From: Planctomycetota bacterium
Lineage (GTDB): Bacteria > Planctomycetota > Phycisphaerae > Phycisphaerales > Zrk34
DNA: 64,000 nt
Assembly: GCA_016125255.1 (NCBI GenBank)
Contig: WGMD01000009.1
Coordinates: 249,303-313,302, forward strand
Direction of reading: 5' to 3'
The notes under the pieces were generated by a model. That model saw only the letters and a list, made by a program, of their open reading frames with translations, was not told the origin of the DNA and searched no databases. The position numbers were made by a program, and so were the translations under genes. Numbering within the stretch: position 1 is the stretch's first letter; each line of letters starts with the position of its first letter. Below, one piece after another: positions 18,124-27,453 of the stretch.

Positions 18124-20883
18124 TTATTTTTTCACGCTGTCGAGCGTCTTGGTCGTCTCGTCGAGCGTGTACTTGAGGTATTTGTCGAGCGGCTTGTCCG
18201 CGGCTTCGAGGGCGATTTCGATGGCGGCGTCGGCCTGATCCTTCGAGTCGGTGAAGAAGCTCAAGGCACGGATCGCTTCGAGCCGCACGCGCGGGTTCTC
18301 GTCCTTGGACTGCACGGCCAGGAGCTTGAGCGGGTCCTTGACGCGATCGCGCCAGTAGCAGAGGACGCGCGTCGCGGCGGCGCGGGCGTGGAAGTCCTTG
18401 GCGGCAAGCACCTGCTTGAGCAGCGCTTCGTCGACGACGTTGAAGCTCTGATGCAGCCAGAGCGCTTCGAGCAGGTTGTGCTCGTAGGTCGGCTCGGACT
18501 TGTCGAGTCCCGCCACCCATTTGTTCAGGGCGGCCATGACGTCGTCGACGTTCCGGCCGGTCAGCTCGATGCGGGTGCGATAGCGGACGCGATCGGTCTC
18601 GCTCTTGAGGAGGTCGAGCAGTTTGTCGATCGGCTCGCCGGCGATCGGGGCGGGCGTGACCAGCGGCATGCCTTCGTAGGTGACCTTGTAGATGCGGCCG
18701 TGCTTCTGATCGCGGCTCGGGTCGCGCAGGTTGTGCTGCATGTGACCGATGATCGGATTCTGCCAGTCGCAGAAGTACAGCGCGCCGTCCGGGCCCATCT
18801 CGAAATCCACCGGGCGGAAGTTGTAGTCGTCGCTCGAAAGAATCGGCTCCTGTTCCGTCGCGGACAGGCCCGAGCCGTCCTCACTGATCTTGTAATGGAG
18901 GATGCCCTGCATGCCGATGACGTTGCCGACGAGCAGATCGCCCTGCATGTCCTTGGGGAACGCGGGGCTCGAGAGGATTTCGGTGCCGGGGCAGGGGCGT
19001 GTGCGCTGCTTGTAGAGCACGGGGGCGCCGCCCTTGTGCTTGGCGGGATAATCGGTGTGACCGGAGAACGAAGCGCCCATGTAAGGCACCGCGCCCGTGC
19101 CGTCATGCACGATGTCGTAGCCCCAGTAGTCGAACACGTGCCCGTGCGGATTGGCGAAGTTGTAGGGGACGTAGACTTCGAACTTTGCGGTGCGGGGCTC
19201 GAAGCGGTAGACGCCGGCGTTGATGTTCCGCACGGCGGCGCCCCACGGGGTTTCGACCTGCGTATGGTGGAACGTGCCTTCCTGCCAGTAGAACGCGCCG
19301 CCGGGGTCCATCACGAAGCTGTTGGACGTATGGTGCGTGTCCGCGGTGTCCATGCCTGAAAGCAGCACGGTGCGCTGATCCGCCTTGCCGTCGCCGTCGG
19401 TGTCCTTGTAGAAGACGATGTCGGGCGCCTGCGCGACGATGACGCCGCCGTTCCAGAACTCGAAGCCCGTCGGGTCTTCGAGATTGTCCACGAACGCCGT
19501 GACCTTGTCGGCCTTGCCGTCGTGGTTCGTGTCCTCAAGCACCAGCAGCTTGTCGTCCATCGGCGTCTTGGGCTGCCAGTGCGGGTAATTCTTCCACGAC
19601 GCGACCCACAGCCGGCCCTGCGTGTCGAACGACATCTGCACGGGGTTGATCAGTTCCGGGAACTGCTCTTCGGAGGCGAACAGGCCGACCTTGATGCCCT
19701 TGCCGAGCTTCATGTGCTTGATCGCTTCCTCGCCGCTGAGGAATTCGTGAGCGCCGTTGGGGCCCTTGCCCGGCTCGTTCGTATCCGTCTCGACGAACGG
19801 CGGCGTGTTGGAGTCATCGACCTGTCGATCCTTGCCCATCGCGACGGCCCAGATGCGCTGATCGCGATTGGACGTCATCACGTCCAGCACTTCCAGCTCG
19901 CGCTGCATCGTGTCGTAGTTCATCGGCAACAGGTCTTCCTTCTTGACGTCCTTGGCGCTCTTGACCTGCCGCACCGCCGCCTTGGAGAAGACCAGGAACG
20001 CGCGGGCGCCGAAGGTCGAGTAGCCGTCGACCATGCGATACCGGCGATACCAGTAGAAGTTCTTGTCCTTGACCGCCTCATTGATCTGCGTCAGCGAAGC
20101 GCCGTTTTTGGGTTCGACCGCGGCGCCGAAGAGCGACTTGTCGATGATCTGAGCCAGCACCTTGTTGCCGTCTTCGTTGAGGTGCACGCCGTTGATCGTC
20201 AAGGGTGACTTGGCGGCGGCGTAGGCGGCGAGCGTCGGCGTGTACAGATCGACGAAGGGGATGTTTTTGGCCTTGGCGACTTGGGCCATGGCTTCGGTGT
20301 AGAGCTTGAGGTTCTGGTTGTTTTCCTTGCCGTCGGGGAGGTTCGGATTGTGCAGGTCTTCATGCGCGATCGGCGAGAAGAGGACCAGCCGCGGGGCGCT
20401 CTTGCCGTTGTACTTCTGCGCGAGGGTGTGGTCGATGAAGTCGTTGAGATCCTTCTTGAACTGATCGAGGCCCTTTTCGCCGGCGAAGGATTCGTTGTAG
20501 CCGAAGAACGCGAAGATGACGTCGGCGTTGGTGTTGGTCTTGGCGAAGCGGTTTTCCTGATACCCGCCGATGGGGTTGCCCTTACCGGCGAGCCACTCGT
20601 CGGGGGACCCGAAGTTCATGGACCGGAGCCGGCCGTCGAGGGCGACGGTGTCGGCGGAGAACCCGAGGTTGCGGATCACCAGATCGTCGCCGGCGAAGCG
20701 GGCCTGGAGCATGGTCTCGACCCAGCCGTCCTTCTGCATGCGGTCGGCGAGCGTGTTGCCGATGATGCAGATGTGGTCGCCTTTGTTGATCTGCAGATCG
20801 GCGGCGGCGGCGAAGTTTGAGACGAGCCCAAGGCCCAGGGCGATGAGGCAGGACCACGTGAGCAGATTGCGGCGTTGAGTCAT
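18124..20883 (-). CDS. Exported SGNH hydrolase + membrane-bound dehydrogenase-like + HEAT-repeat protein (no CxxCH)
   Basis: 919 residues starting at the ATG at 20883, directly before a signal peptide (LLTWSCLIALGLGLVSNFAAAAD). Residues about 35-275 form a GDSL/SGNH-type domain (ICIIGNTLADRM, NGVHLNEDGN). The middle is a beta-propeller-like region of the planctomycete membrane-bound dehydrogenase type (LVLEDTNHDGKADKVTAFVD, MGPDGALYFCDWQNP), and the end is HEAT-like. Large PVC proteins of this architecture often end in a CxxCH haem domain, which is absent here. The neighbouring cupredoxin may supply the redox centre. The substrate is unknown. Confidence 0.82.
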   Translation of the reverse strand: MTQRRNLLTWSCLIALGLGLVSNFAAAADLQINKGDHICIIGNTLADRMQKDGWVETMLQARFAGDDLVIRNLGFSADTVALDGRLRSMNFGSPDEWLAGKGNPIGGYQENRFAKTNTNADVIFAFFGYNESFAGEKGLDQFKKDLNDFIDHTLAQKYNGKSAPRLVLFSPIAHEDLHNPNLPDGKENNQNLKLYTEAMAQVAKAKNIPFVDLYTPTLAAYAAAKSPLTINGVHLNEDGNKVLAQIIDKSLFGAAVEPKNGASLTQINEAVKDKNFYWYRRYRMVDGYSTFGARAFLVFSKAAVRQVKSAKDVKKEDLLPMNYDTMQRELEVLDVMTSNRDQRIWAVAMGKDRQVDDSNTPPFVETDTNEPGKGPNGAHEFLSGEEAIKHMKLGKGIKVGLFASEEQFPELINPVQMSFDTQGRLWVASWKNYPHWQPKTPMDDKLLVLEDTNHDGKADKVTAFVDNLEDPTGFEFWNGGVIVAQAPDIVFYKDTDGDGKADQRTVLLSGMDTADTHHTSNSFVMDPGGAFYWQEGTFHHTQVETPWGAAVRNINAGVYRFEPRTAKFEVYVPYNFANPHGHVFDYWGYDIVHDGTGAVPYMGASFSGHTDYPAKHKGGAPVLYKQRTRPCPGTEILSSPAFPKDMQGDLLVGNVIGMQGILHYKISEDGSGLSATEQEPILSSDDYNFRPVDFEMGPDGALYFCDWQNPIIGHMQHNLRDPSRDQKHGRIYKVTYEGMPLVTPAPIAGEPIDKLLDLLKSETDRVRYRTRIELTGRNVDDVMAALNKWVAGLDKSEPTYEHNLLEALWLHQSFNVVDEALLKQVLAAKDFHARAAATRVLCYWRDRVKDPLKLLAVQSKDENPRVRLEAIRALSFFTDSKDQADAAIEIALEAADKPLDKYLKYTLDETTKTLDSVKK

Positions 20884-21097
20884 GAATCTGTGCTCCAGGG
20901 TGAAGTCAGGTCGGTCGGGGGGGGGTTGAAGGCGTCTGCGGAGAATCCTCAGCAGGGTGACGCGAGCCACCCATGACAACCCGATCAACGTACCTTGTCA
21001 AATGATATTGCGTCACCATGCTAAGCTTTTGCGTCATGGGGCGGGATGACACGCGATGGATGCCGGGCCGGGGCGACATGGGTACAATATCGCCCCC

Positions 21098-22165
21098 ATG
21101 AATCCGACCCCTTCGACATCCAGCCGCGCCACGCAGGATCTGCACGTCCAGAGCACCACACCGCTCATCAGCCCCGCCGAACTCGACAAGAAGATCGAGC
21201 TGACGGAGGACGTGCGGCAGACGGTGCTCGAATCGCGCGACGCCATCAAGCAGGTGCTCCTCGGTCAGGACCCCCGGTTGATCGCCATCGTCGGTCCGTG
21301 TTCGATCCACGACGAGAAGGCCGCGCTTGAATACGCCGGTCGCCTCGCGGAGGTTCAGCGCGAAGTGGCGTCGACGATGCTCATCGTGATGCGCGTGTAT
21401 TTCGAGAAGCCGCGGACGACGGTCGGATGGAAGGGGCTGATTTACGATCCGCATCTCGATGACAGCTTCGACATCAACGCCGGTCTGCACGCCGCCCGCC
21501 GCATCCTGCTCGCGGTCAACAAGCTTGGCCTGCCCGCCGCGACGGAGTTCCTCGATCCGATCGTGCCGCAGTACATCGATGACCTGGTGAGCTGGGCGGC
21601 GATCGGCGCCCGCACGACCGAAAGTCAGACGCATCGTCAGATGGCCAGCGGCCTGTCCATGCCCGTCGGCTACAAAAATTCGACGACCGGCGAATTGCAG
21701 GTCGCCATCGACGCCATGATCTCCGCCCGCTCGCCGCACGCTTTCCTCGGCATCGATCACCACGGCCGCTCGTGCATCGTGCAGACGACCGGCAACAAGT
21801 GGGGTCATGTCATCCTGCGCGGCGGGCCGGGCCAACCCAACTACGAACCCGCCGCCGTCGCCGCCGCCGCCGCCCGGCTCCAGAAGGCGGGGCTGTCGCC
21901 GACGCTGATGGTCGACTGTTCTCATGCCAACTCCGGCAAGAAGTTCGAACGCCAGGAAGTCGTCTTCAACTCCGTCATCGCCCAGCGCACCGCCGGCAAC
22001 GCCCAGATCATCGGGCTCATGCTCGAGTCCAACCTCTTCGAAGGCCGGCAGGAGCTTTGCCCCGACCTTGCGAAAATGCGGTATGGTGTGAGCGTCACGG
22101 ACGAATGCCTCGGCTGGGAAAAAACCGCCGAGCTTCTCCGCTCCGCTCACGCGACGCTGTCTTAA
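21098..22165 (+). CDS. aroF: 3-deoxy-7-phosphoheptulonate synthase (DAHP synthase, class I)
   Basis: 355 residues from the ATG at 21098. Signature stretches are VGPCSIHDEKAALEYA, YFEKPRTTVGWKGL, AIGARTTESQTHRQMASGL, LMVDCSHANSGK and YGVSVTDECLGWE. The enzyme condenses phosphoenolpyruvate and erythrose 4-phosphate in the first step of aromatic amino acid synthesis. It resembles the AroF/G/H type, slightly closer to AroF by eye. It stands alone, followed by an intergenic palindromic repeat. Confidence 0.95.
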   Translation: MNPTPSTSSRATQDLHVQSTTPLISPAELDKKIELTEDVRQTVLESRDAIKQVLLGQDPRLIAIVGPCSIHDEKAALEYAGRLAEVQREVASTMLIVMRVYFEKPRTTVGWKGLIYDPHLDDSFDINAGLHAARRILLAVNKLGLPAATEFLDPIVPQYIDDLVSWAAIGARTTESQTHRQMASGLSMPVGYKNSTTGELQVAIDAMISARSPHAFLGIDHHGRSCIVQTTGNKWGHVILRGGPGQPNYEPAAVAAAAARLQKAGLSPTLMVDCSHANSGKKFERQEVVFNSVIAQRTAGNAQIIGLMLESNLFEGRQELCPDLAKMRYGVSVTDECLGWEKTAELLRSAHATLS

Positions 22166-22300
22166 CCCCTCCCCCGTGAGGGGGAGGATGGGTGGGGGTG
22201 AAGCGCATCAGTCCACGCCCTCGTCCGCATCGATACGGAGGCGGTCCTGACTGATACGATTCACCCTCCCCTAACCCCTCCCTCGAAGGGAGGGGGATGA
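22166..22300. repeat. Palindromic intergenic repeat, copy A (CCTCCC/GGGAGG type)
   Basis: The stretch begins with a CCCTCCCCC hairpin stem and a GGGTGGGGGTGAA arm, and ends with the complementary TTCACCCTCCCC arm and a second small hairpin CCCTCCCTCGAAGGGAGGG. The overall inverted arrangement resembles a MITE or REP-like unit. Two more related copies lie downstream of the sulfatase. The first hairpin may also act as a transcription barrier after aroF, but there is no T-tract. Confidence 0.7.
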
Positions 22301-22326
22301 AACGCCACTACGTTGGGAGTCACATC

Positions 22327-23832
22327 ATGAGGTCCATCGCATCGCTGCTCGCGGTCGGGTGTCTGTGCCTGTTTGTCGCATCCGTTCATGCCGCCGAGTC
22401 GACCCCGCGCTCCGCCCGCGCCCGGCCAAACGTCCTGTTCATCCTCACCGACGATCAACGCTGGAACTGCATGGGCATCGCCCGCAATTCCGTCATGCAG
22501 ACGCCCAACATCGACCGCCTCGGCCGCGAAGGCGTCTACTTCCCCAACGCCTTCTGCACCACCTCGCTCTGCTCACCAAGCCGCGCATCGATCCTGTCCG
22601 GCCTGTATGCCCACACGCATGGCGTCTCCAACAATTTCACCGAATACCCCGATGACATGCCGACGTTCCCGCGGGCGCTTCAGCAAGCCGGTTACACCAC
22701 CGCGTACATCGGCAAGTATCACATGGGCGAGGAAAACGACGACCAGCGCCCCGGCTTCGACTACTTCGTGACGCACAAAGGTCAGGGCAAATACTTCGAC
22801 AACGTCTTCCGAACCAACGGCGGCGAACGCAAACTCGTCAAGGGTTACTACACGACCGTCGTCACCGACATGGCCCTCGACTGGCTTCACAATCGCGACA
22901 AGTCCAAGCCGTTCCTCCTCATGCTCGGACACAAAGCGCCGCACAGCTTCTACATCCCCGAAGACAAATACAAGCACGCCTTCGACAACGTCCCCATCGA
23001 CTATCCGCACACCGCGTACCACCTCGACACGAATCCCGACTGGTACCGCGAGCGGCTCGATACATGGCACGGTATCTACGGCCCGCTCTTTGAATGGCGC
23101 AAGAATTTCCCCGACCGTTCCGCCGCCGCCGTCGTTGATTTTGAGAACATGGTCCACGCCTACCGCGGCACCATCCTGAGCGTCGACGACTCCGTCGGCA
23201 AACTCTACAAGGAACTGGCCGACGAAGGCGTCCTCGACAACACGCTCATCATCTTCACCACCGACAACGGCCTCCTCGAAGGCGAGCACGGCATGGTCGA
23301 CAAACGCACCATGGCCGAACCGTCGATCCGCGTCCCCCTCGTCGTCCGCTATCCCGGCCTGACTCCGCCCGACAAACCCAAGGTGATCGAACAGCAGGTG
23401 CTCCACGTCGACTTTGCTCCGACGATTCTCGATCTCTGCGGCGCCCCCGCGCTTCCCAAAACGCACGGCCGCAGTTGGAAGAAACTCGTCACCGCCGGCG
23501 ACCCCGATTGGCGCAAGGCATGGTACTACGAGTGCGACTACGAGAAGCAGTTCCCCTACACGCCCAACGTCCGCGGCATTCGCACCGACCAATGGAAATA
23601 CATCCGCTACCCCCACGGCGACGGCTCCCCCGACCGCATCCCCCCGGAGCTTTTCGATCTCGTCCATGACCCGGAGGAAGCCGTCAATCTCGCCCAGGAC
23701 CCCAAGTACGCCGATCTGTGCAAGCGACTTTCCAACCAGCTCGACAAGCTGATGGATCAGGTGGAAAACTCCCGCAAGATGCCCATCTACGAAGGCATCG
23801 GCAAGGAACTCCCCGACGCGAAAATCCGCTGA
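22327..23832 (+). CDS. Secreted sulfatase (arylsulfatase type, S1)
   Basis: 501 residues from the ATG at 22327, which starts a signal peptide ([21 protein letters not shown]). [10 protein letters not shown] is the N-terminal metal-binding motif and [11 protein letters not shown] holds the Cys that is converted to formylglycine, the catalytic residue of type I sulfatases. [13 protein letters not shown] is the second metal site. It hydrolyses sulfate esters, probably of algal or host polysaccharides, outside the cytoplasm. No sulfatase-maturating enzyme gene is seen nearby. Repeats flank it on both sides. Confidence 0.93.
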   Translation: MRSIASLLAVGCLCLFVASVHAAESTPRSARARPNVLFILTDDQRWNCMGIARNSVMQTPNIDRLGREGVYFPNAFCTTSLCSPSRASILSGLYAHTHGVSNNFTEYPDDMPTFPRALQQAGYTTAYIGKYHMGEENDDQRPGFDYFVTHKGQGKYFDNVFRTNGGERKLVKGYYTTVVTDMALDWLHNRDKSKPFLLMLGHKAPHSFYIPEDKYKHAFDNVPIDYPHTAYHLDTNPDWYRERLDTWHGIYGPLFEWRKNFPDRSAAAVVDFENMVHAYRGTILSVDDSVGKLYKELADEGVLDNTLIIFTTDNGLLEGEHGMVDKRTMAEPSIRVPLVVRYPGLTPPDKPKVIEQQVLHVDFAPTILDLCGAPALPKTHGRSWKKLVTAGDPDWRKAWYYECDYEKQFPYTPNVRGIRTDQWKYIRYPHGDGSPDRIPPELFDLVHDPEEAVNLAQDPKYADLCKRLSNQLDKLMDQVENSRKMPIYEGIGKELPDAKIR

Positions 23833-23837
23833 TCTAA

Positions 23838-24135
23838 AGCCCTCCTCCTCCGAGGGGGAGGGTTGGGTGGGGGTGAATCGTATCGCTTCGTAACGGTTCC
23901 GAATCGGAACGCGCCTCGACGGATGCGCCTCACCCTCCCCCGGTTCGACTGCGCTCACCGCAAGCGGCCCCGCCCTCAAGGGCGGGGGGGCAGAAATACC
24001 TCTCCCTCCGGGAGAGGTCGGCCCAAAGGGCCGGGTGAGGGTGCGCCCAATCACTGACCGCGACCGCAACGGTGGGCGCCATACTCCGGGACCACCCTCA
24101 CCCCAGCCCTCTCCCGAAGGGAGAGGGAGTATTTC
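23838..24135. repeat. Palindromic intergenic repeats, copies B and C
   Basis: This gap between the sulfatase and the sigma factor holds two inverted units. The first runs from CCTCCTCCTCCGAGGGGG to CCCCGCCCTCAAGGGCGGGG at about 23990. The second runs from CTCCCTCCGGGAGAGG at about 24000 to CTCTCCCGAAGGGAGAGG at about 24130. Both contain GGGTGAGGGTG-like arms facing CACCCTCACCC-like arms, as in copy A upstream of the sulfatase. No coding region is seen in this stretch. Confidence 0.7.
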
Positions 24136-24216
24136 AGAATTCTCAAATGGATGATCCATCCAAATTTTCTGTGACAAAACGACCGCGCGCGCGGAACATG
24201 GGTGGAGATGTCACCC

Positions 24217-24741
24217 ATGGACCGTCAATCGACCGAACAACTCGCCGTGCAGTGGACGCAGGCCCAGCGGCTTGTCGGGGCGTTCATCGCCACGATGCTC
24301 GGGGACTTCGACGCCGTCGATGAGGTGCTCAGCCGGGTCGCCGTCGCCGTCGTCCGCAAGTATGAACAGTACGATCCGGCCCGTCCGTTCGCCGCATGGG
24401 CGATCGGCATCGCACGAATCGAGGTGATGCAGTACCGCCGGCTCACCGCCACCGATAGGCACATCTTCGACGACGCCCTCATCGACCGCATCACGCAACG
24501 CTACCAGCAGCAGGCCGCCCGGATTGATCCGCACCGGCAGGCCCTGTCCGAATGTCTCAAACGCATCGATGGCCGCGCCCGCCAGGCGCTGGAGCTGCGC
24601 TACGTGAGCAACTTCAAGCCCGCCGCCATCGCCCGCGAACTGTCCATGAACGGCGGGGCCCTCCGCATGCTCCTGACCCGCACGCGCCAAGCCCTCCGCG
24701 AATGCATCGAACGTCGCCTCGCCCGCTCGGAGGCCGAATGA
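24217..24741 (+). CDS. ECF-type RNA polymerase sigma factor (module 2)
   Basis: 174 residues from the ATG at 24217. This start is preferred because GGTGGAG lies nine bases upstream; in-frame starts at 24202 (GTG) and 24208 (ATG) are possible. Region 2 appears as YEQYDPARPFAAWAIGIARIEV and region 4 as FKPAAIARELSMNGGALRML. It is of the same FecR-associated class as the sigma factor at 15733 but clearly diverged. The stop overlaps the ATG of the FecR gene. Confidence 0.88.
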   Translation: MDRQSTEQLAVQWTQAQRLVGAFIATMLGDFDAVDEVLSRVAVAVVRKYEQYDPARPFAAWAIGIARIEVMQYRRLTATDRHIFDDALIDRITQRYQQQAARIDPHRQALSECLKRIDGRARQALELRYVSNFKPAAIARELSMNGGALRMLLTRTRQALRECIERRLARSEAE

Positions 24742-26294
24742 GCCCCGACGACCTCCTCATCGATTCCTACCTCGACGACGGCCCGACCGACGAAGTCATG
24801 GCCCGCCTCGCGCCTTGGCTGCGTGAAGACCCCGCCCGCATCGATCTCTTCGTCCATCGCTCCATCCAGCACTACCAGCTCCGCGACCTGCTCATCCAGT
24901 CCGCGCCGGTCGCAATTGAAAACTCAAAACTCGAAACCCCAAACACGAAGAATGCTCCCTCCCCTTCGCGTTTCGTGTTTCGGATTTCGAGTTTCACCCT
25001 CGCCGCCCTGTTCCTGATCGCCGCCGCGCTTTATTTCGTCTTCCTGCCTTCCAATCCCCCCTCCCCCAACCCCCATCCCCCCTCCCCCTCCCCCGCGTCT
25101 TTCGCGATTCTCTCCGACCTCTCCGACGACGCGAAGTTCGCCGACGCCGAACACGCCCTCGGCTCTGACTTATCCGGCCCGATCAAACTCACCGCCGGCC
25201 GCGCTCAGCTCATGTTCAAATCCACCGCCGTCGTCGATCTGACCGGCCCGTGCGAATTCCACATGACCGGACCCAACCGAGGCCGCCTGACTTCCGGGGG
25301 CTTGTCGGCGTATGTGCCCCAAAAGGCTCACGGTTTTATCGTCGATCTGCCCCACGGCGCGTCCGTGACCGATTTGGGCACGCGCTTCGGCGCGATCACC
25401 GATGCCGGTCACACCGTGGTGCGGGTCTACCAAGGCCGCGTGCTCGTTGACGCCGGCGACGAACATCGAACGCTCACGGTGGGTCAGATCGCCCGCCTCG
25501 ACGCCGGCGGACGTCTCGCGTCCGTTTCCAGTCGCTGGATCGCCTCGACGGATCAGACCGATGTGCGCGATCAGCTTCGCATGGACGCAGACCTCGTGGC
25601 GTTGTATTCGCTGAACGGGGCGACCGCTTCAACACCCAGCTCGCTGACGAATCTGTCCTCGTCCGGCTCTTCGCTGGATGGCGTGATTCACGGCGCGGCG
25701 ATCGTCGACGGCCGCCTGCCCGACACCCGCGCGCTGCAATTCGGCGGCGCTAATCAGTACGTTCACATTGCCGTGCCCGAGCCACTGGAGTCGTTCACGT
25801 GCGCCGCATGGGTGAAGCTCGACGCCGAGCCCGCCGCGCCGGATCACTACGGCGTCATCCTCGCCACGGACCAATGGCATCCAGGCTGCGTCGGGATGGA
25901 CGTCGCCGCCGGCCGACTTGCCCGGTTCAATGTTTTTGGCGATCCGCATGCGCAGGTCACCAGCCCCGCGTCGGCCGCATTACCGCTCGGCCAATGGGTG
26001 CAGATCGTCGGCACCTACGATCCGCAGAACGGCTTGATTCGGTTGTATCTCGACGGTGCGTTGATCGCCTTCAGAGCGATCCATCAGTCGCAGAACATCA
26101 CGCTCGCTTCAGCACGTATCGGCAACTGGGTTCCGACTCGTGTCAACAACTTACGACCCTTCCCCGGCGTCATCGACCAGGTGCTCATCTTCCGACGCGC
26201 TCTGACGCAAGACGAAGTTCACGCTCTATATCAGGCCGAGAAATCGCAAAACACACAACCATTGGAGATCGACACCGCGAATGCTTCACATTAA
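24738..26294 (+). CDS. FecR-family anti-sigma factor with C-terminal LamG domain (module 2)
   Basis: 518 residues from the ATG at 24738. A cytosolic N-terminal region (residues 1-60) is followed by a repeat-encoded linker, one membrane helix (FTLAALFLIAAALYFVFLP), a proline-rich spacer, a FecR domain (VVDLTGPCEFHMTGPNRGRL, ASVTDLGTRFGAI) and from about residue 300 a LamG/concanavalin-like domain (LVALYSLNGATAS, FTCAAWVKLD, VGTYDPQNGLIRLYLDG, PGVIDQVLIFRRAL). LamG folds bind glycans or proteins, so this anti-sigma factor may sense a surface polysaccharide (inference). Confidence 0.87.
   Translation: MSPDDLLIDSYLDDGPTDEVMARLAPWLREDPARIDLFVHRSIQHYQLRDLLIQSAPVAIENSKLETPNTKNAPSPSRFVFRISSFTLAALFLIAAALYFVFLPSNPPSPNPHPPSPSPASFAILSDLSDDAKFADAEHALGSDLSGPIKLTAGRAQLMFKSTAVVDLTGPCEFHMTGPNRGRLTSGGLSAYVPQKAHGFIVDLPHGASVTDLGTRFGAITDAGHTVVRVYQGRVLVDAGDEHRTLTVGQIARLDAGGRLASVSSRWIASTDQTDVRDQLRMDADLVALYSLNGATASTPSSLTNLSSSGSSLDGVIHGAAIVDGRLPDTRALQFGGANQYVHIAVPEPLESFTCAAWVKLDAEPAAPDHYGVILATDQWHPGCVGMDVAAGRLARFNVFGDPHAQVTSPASAALPLGQWVQIVGTYDPQNGLIRLYLDGALIAFRAIHQSQNITLASARIGNWVPTRVNNLRPFPGVIDQVLIFRRALTQDEVHALYQAEKSQNTQPLEIDTANASH
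24927..24994. repeat. Inverted dispersed repeat inside the FecR-LamG coding sequence
   Basis: The left arm is AAACTCGAAACCCCAAACAC and the right arm reads as its reverse complement with a few mismatches (24971-24994). In frame it encodes an ENSKLETPNTKN to RFVFRISSF stretch just before the membrane helix. AACTCGAAAC-type repeats are normally intergenic filler in these genomes, so this looks like a repeat captured by the gene as a linker. Confidence 0.7.
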
Positions 26295-26451
26295 CAACCC
26301 TTCGCCGATCGACGACGCAAGCTAGCCACGCCGTCGATCGGCACGCCCCTGCACCCCGGCCTGATCCGCCGGACCACGGGGCAACGCCGGCCGCGGGTGT
26401 GCCGCGGACGGGAGATTCCGAGAAACTGTTTTCTGGAAAGGACCGCCAAGT

Positions 26452-27201
26452 ATGAAACGCTCCATCAAATCTTTCGTAGTTCGTAGCTCGCTGCTTGCCG
26501 CGGCGCTGCTGGTCGCCTTCGCCGCCGCCTCCGCACATGCCGCCGCCATCACCTGGGGCGCCGCCGTCACCATCGGCACCAACGGCGACTCGGACGTGCT
26601 GAACACCGGAAGCACCCTCTATGCCTATGACTTTTCAAGTGCTCAGACTGTGCACAGCGTCAACTTCGTATACGCCACTGGCACTTATTCAGGCGCCAAC
26701 ATTTATACGATTGGAAGCGATATCACCCTGTCAGATTCGACGAGAGCGTTGACCATCAACACATCCGCTTATAGCCATGCATCGGGCCTCACCACAGCCT
26801 ACGGCACCATGCTTCAGGGTGCGATCTACAACTCCCCCGTGCAGACCATAACGGTCTCGCTCAAGAACCTGGTCAGCGGCAAGAACTATGCCGTGCAAGT
26901 GTGGGCGGAGGATTCTCGCGCCACCATCAATCGCAAAGATACCCTCACCAGCACCGGCGGCAATAGCGTGATTCTGAATTTCAACGCAACCAGCGGCACC
27001 GGTGGAGCCGGTCAGTACACCATCGGCACATTCACGGCCAGCGGCACCACGCAGGACTTCACCATCCTGGGCGACGTCTCCAGCCAGCTCAACGCCATCC
27101 AGGTCCGTGACCTGGGCGTCGCTTCCGTTCCCACCCCCGCGGCACTGCCCGCCGGTCTGGGTCTGCTTGCCTTCGCAGCCACGCGCCGCCGTCGGCGATG
27201 A
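26452..27201 (+). CDS. Exported protein with variant PEP-CTERM tail (module 2)
   Basis: 249 residues with a strong signal peptide (LLAAALLVAFAAASAHAAA). The mature part is Thr/Ser/Gly-rich and beta-strand-like (SVNFVYATGTYSGANIYTIG, NYAVQVWAEDS). The last residues are VPTPAALPAGLGLLAFA followed by RRRRR: a proline-containing motif, hydrophobic helix and basic end, as in PEP-CTERM variants with VPTP or VPLP. It lies about 155 bases after the FecR-LamG gene and is probably controlled by the same sigma factor. Confidence 0.85.
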   Translation: MKRSIKSFVVRSSLLAAALLVAFAAASAHAAAITWGAAVTIGTNGDSDVLNTGSTLYAYDFSSAQTVHSVNFVYATGTYSGANIYTIGSDITLSDSTRALTINTSAYSHASGLTTAYGTMLQGAIYNSPVQTITVSLKNLVSGKNYAVQVWAEDSRATINRKDTLTSTGGNSVILNFNATSGTGGAGQYTIGTFTASGTTQDFTILGDVSSQLNAIQVRDLGVASVPTPAALPAGLGLLAFAATRRRRR

Positions 27202-27453
27202 TTCGAATGTTTGCCTGCTTGCGGCGCGTCGGCGAAAGTCGACGCGCCGCATTGGATCGAAAGAAGCATTTTCCGTTCGGCCGCGCAAGAACACTCTGGC
27301 GGGTGAAGGTTCGACGAATCGAACCGGCGGCCGGTCGGGACCATGCGTTCGATGAGCGCAAGCTGATCGGACGCCTTGCCACGTTTGTCAGAGCCGGCGT
27401 GCCCTCACGCCGGATTCCGGGCCGGCGCAGCCCGGCTCGGACAGGAGCGCCTC

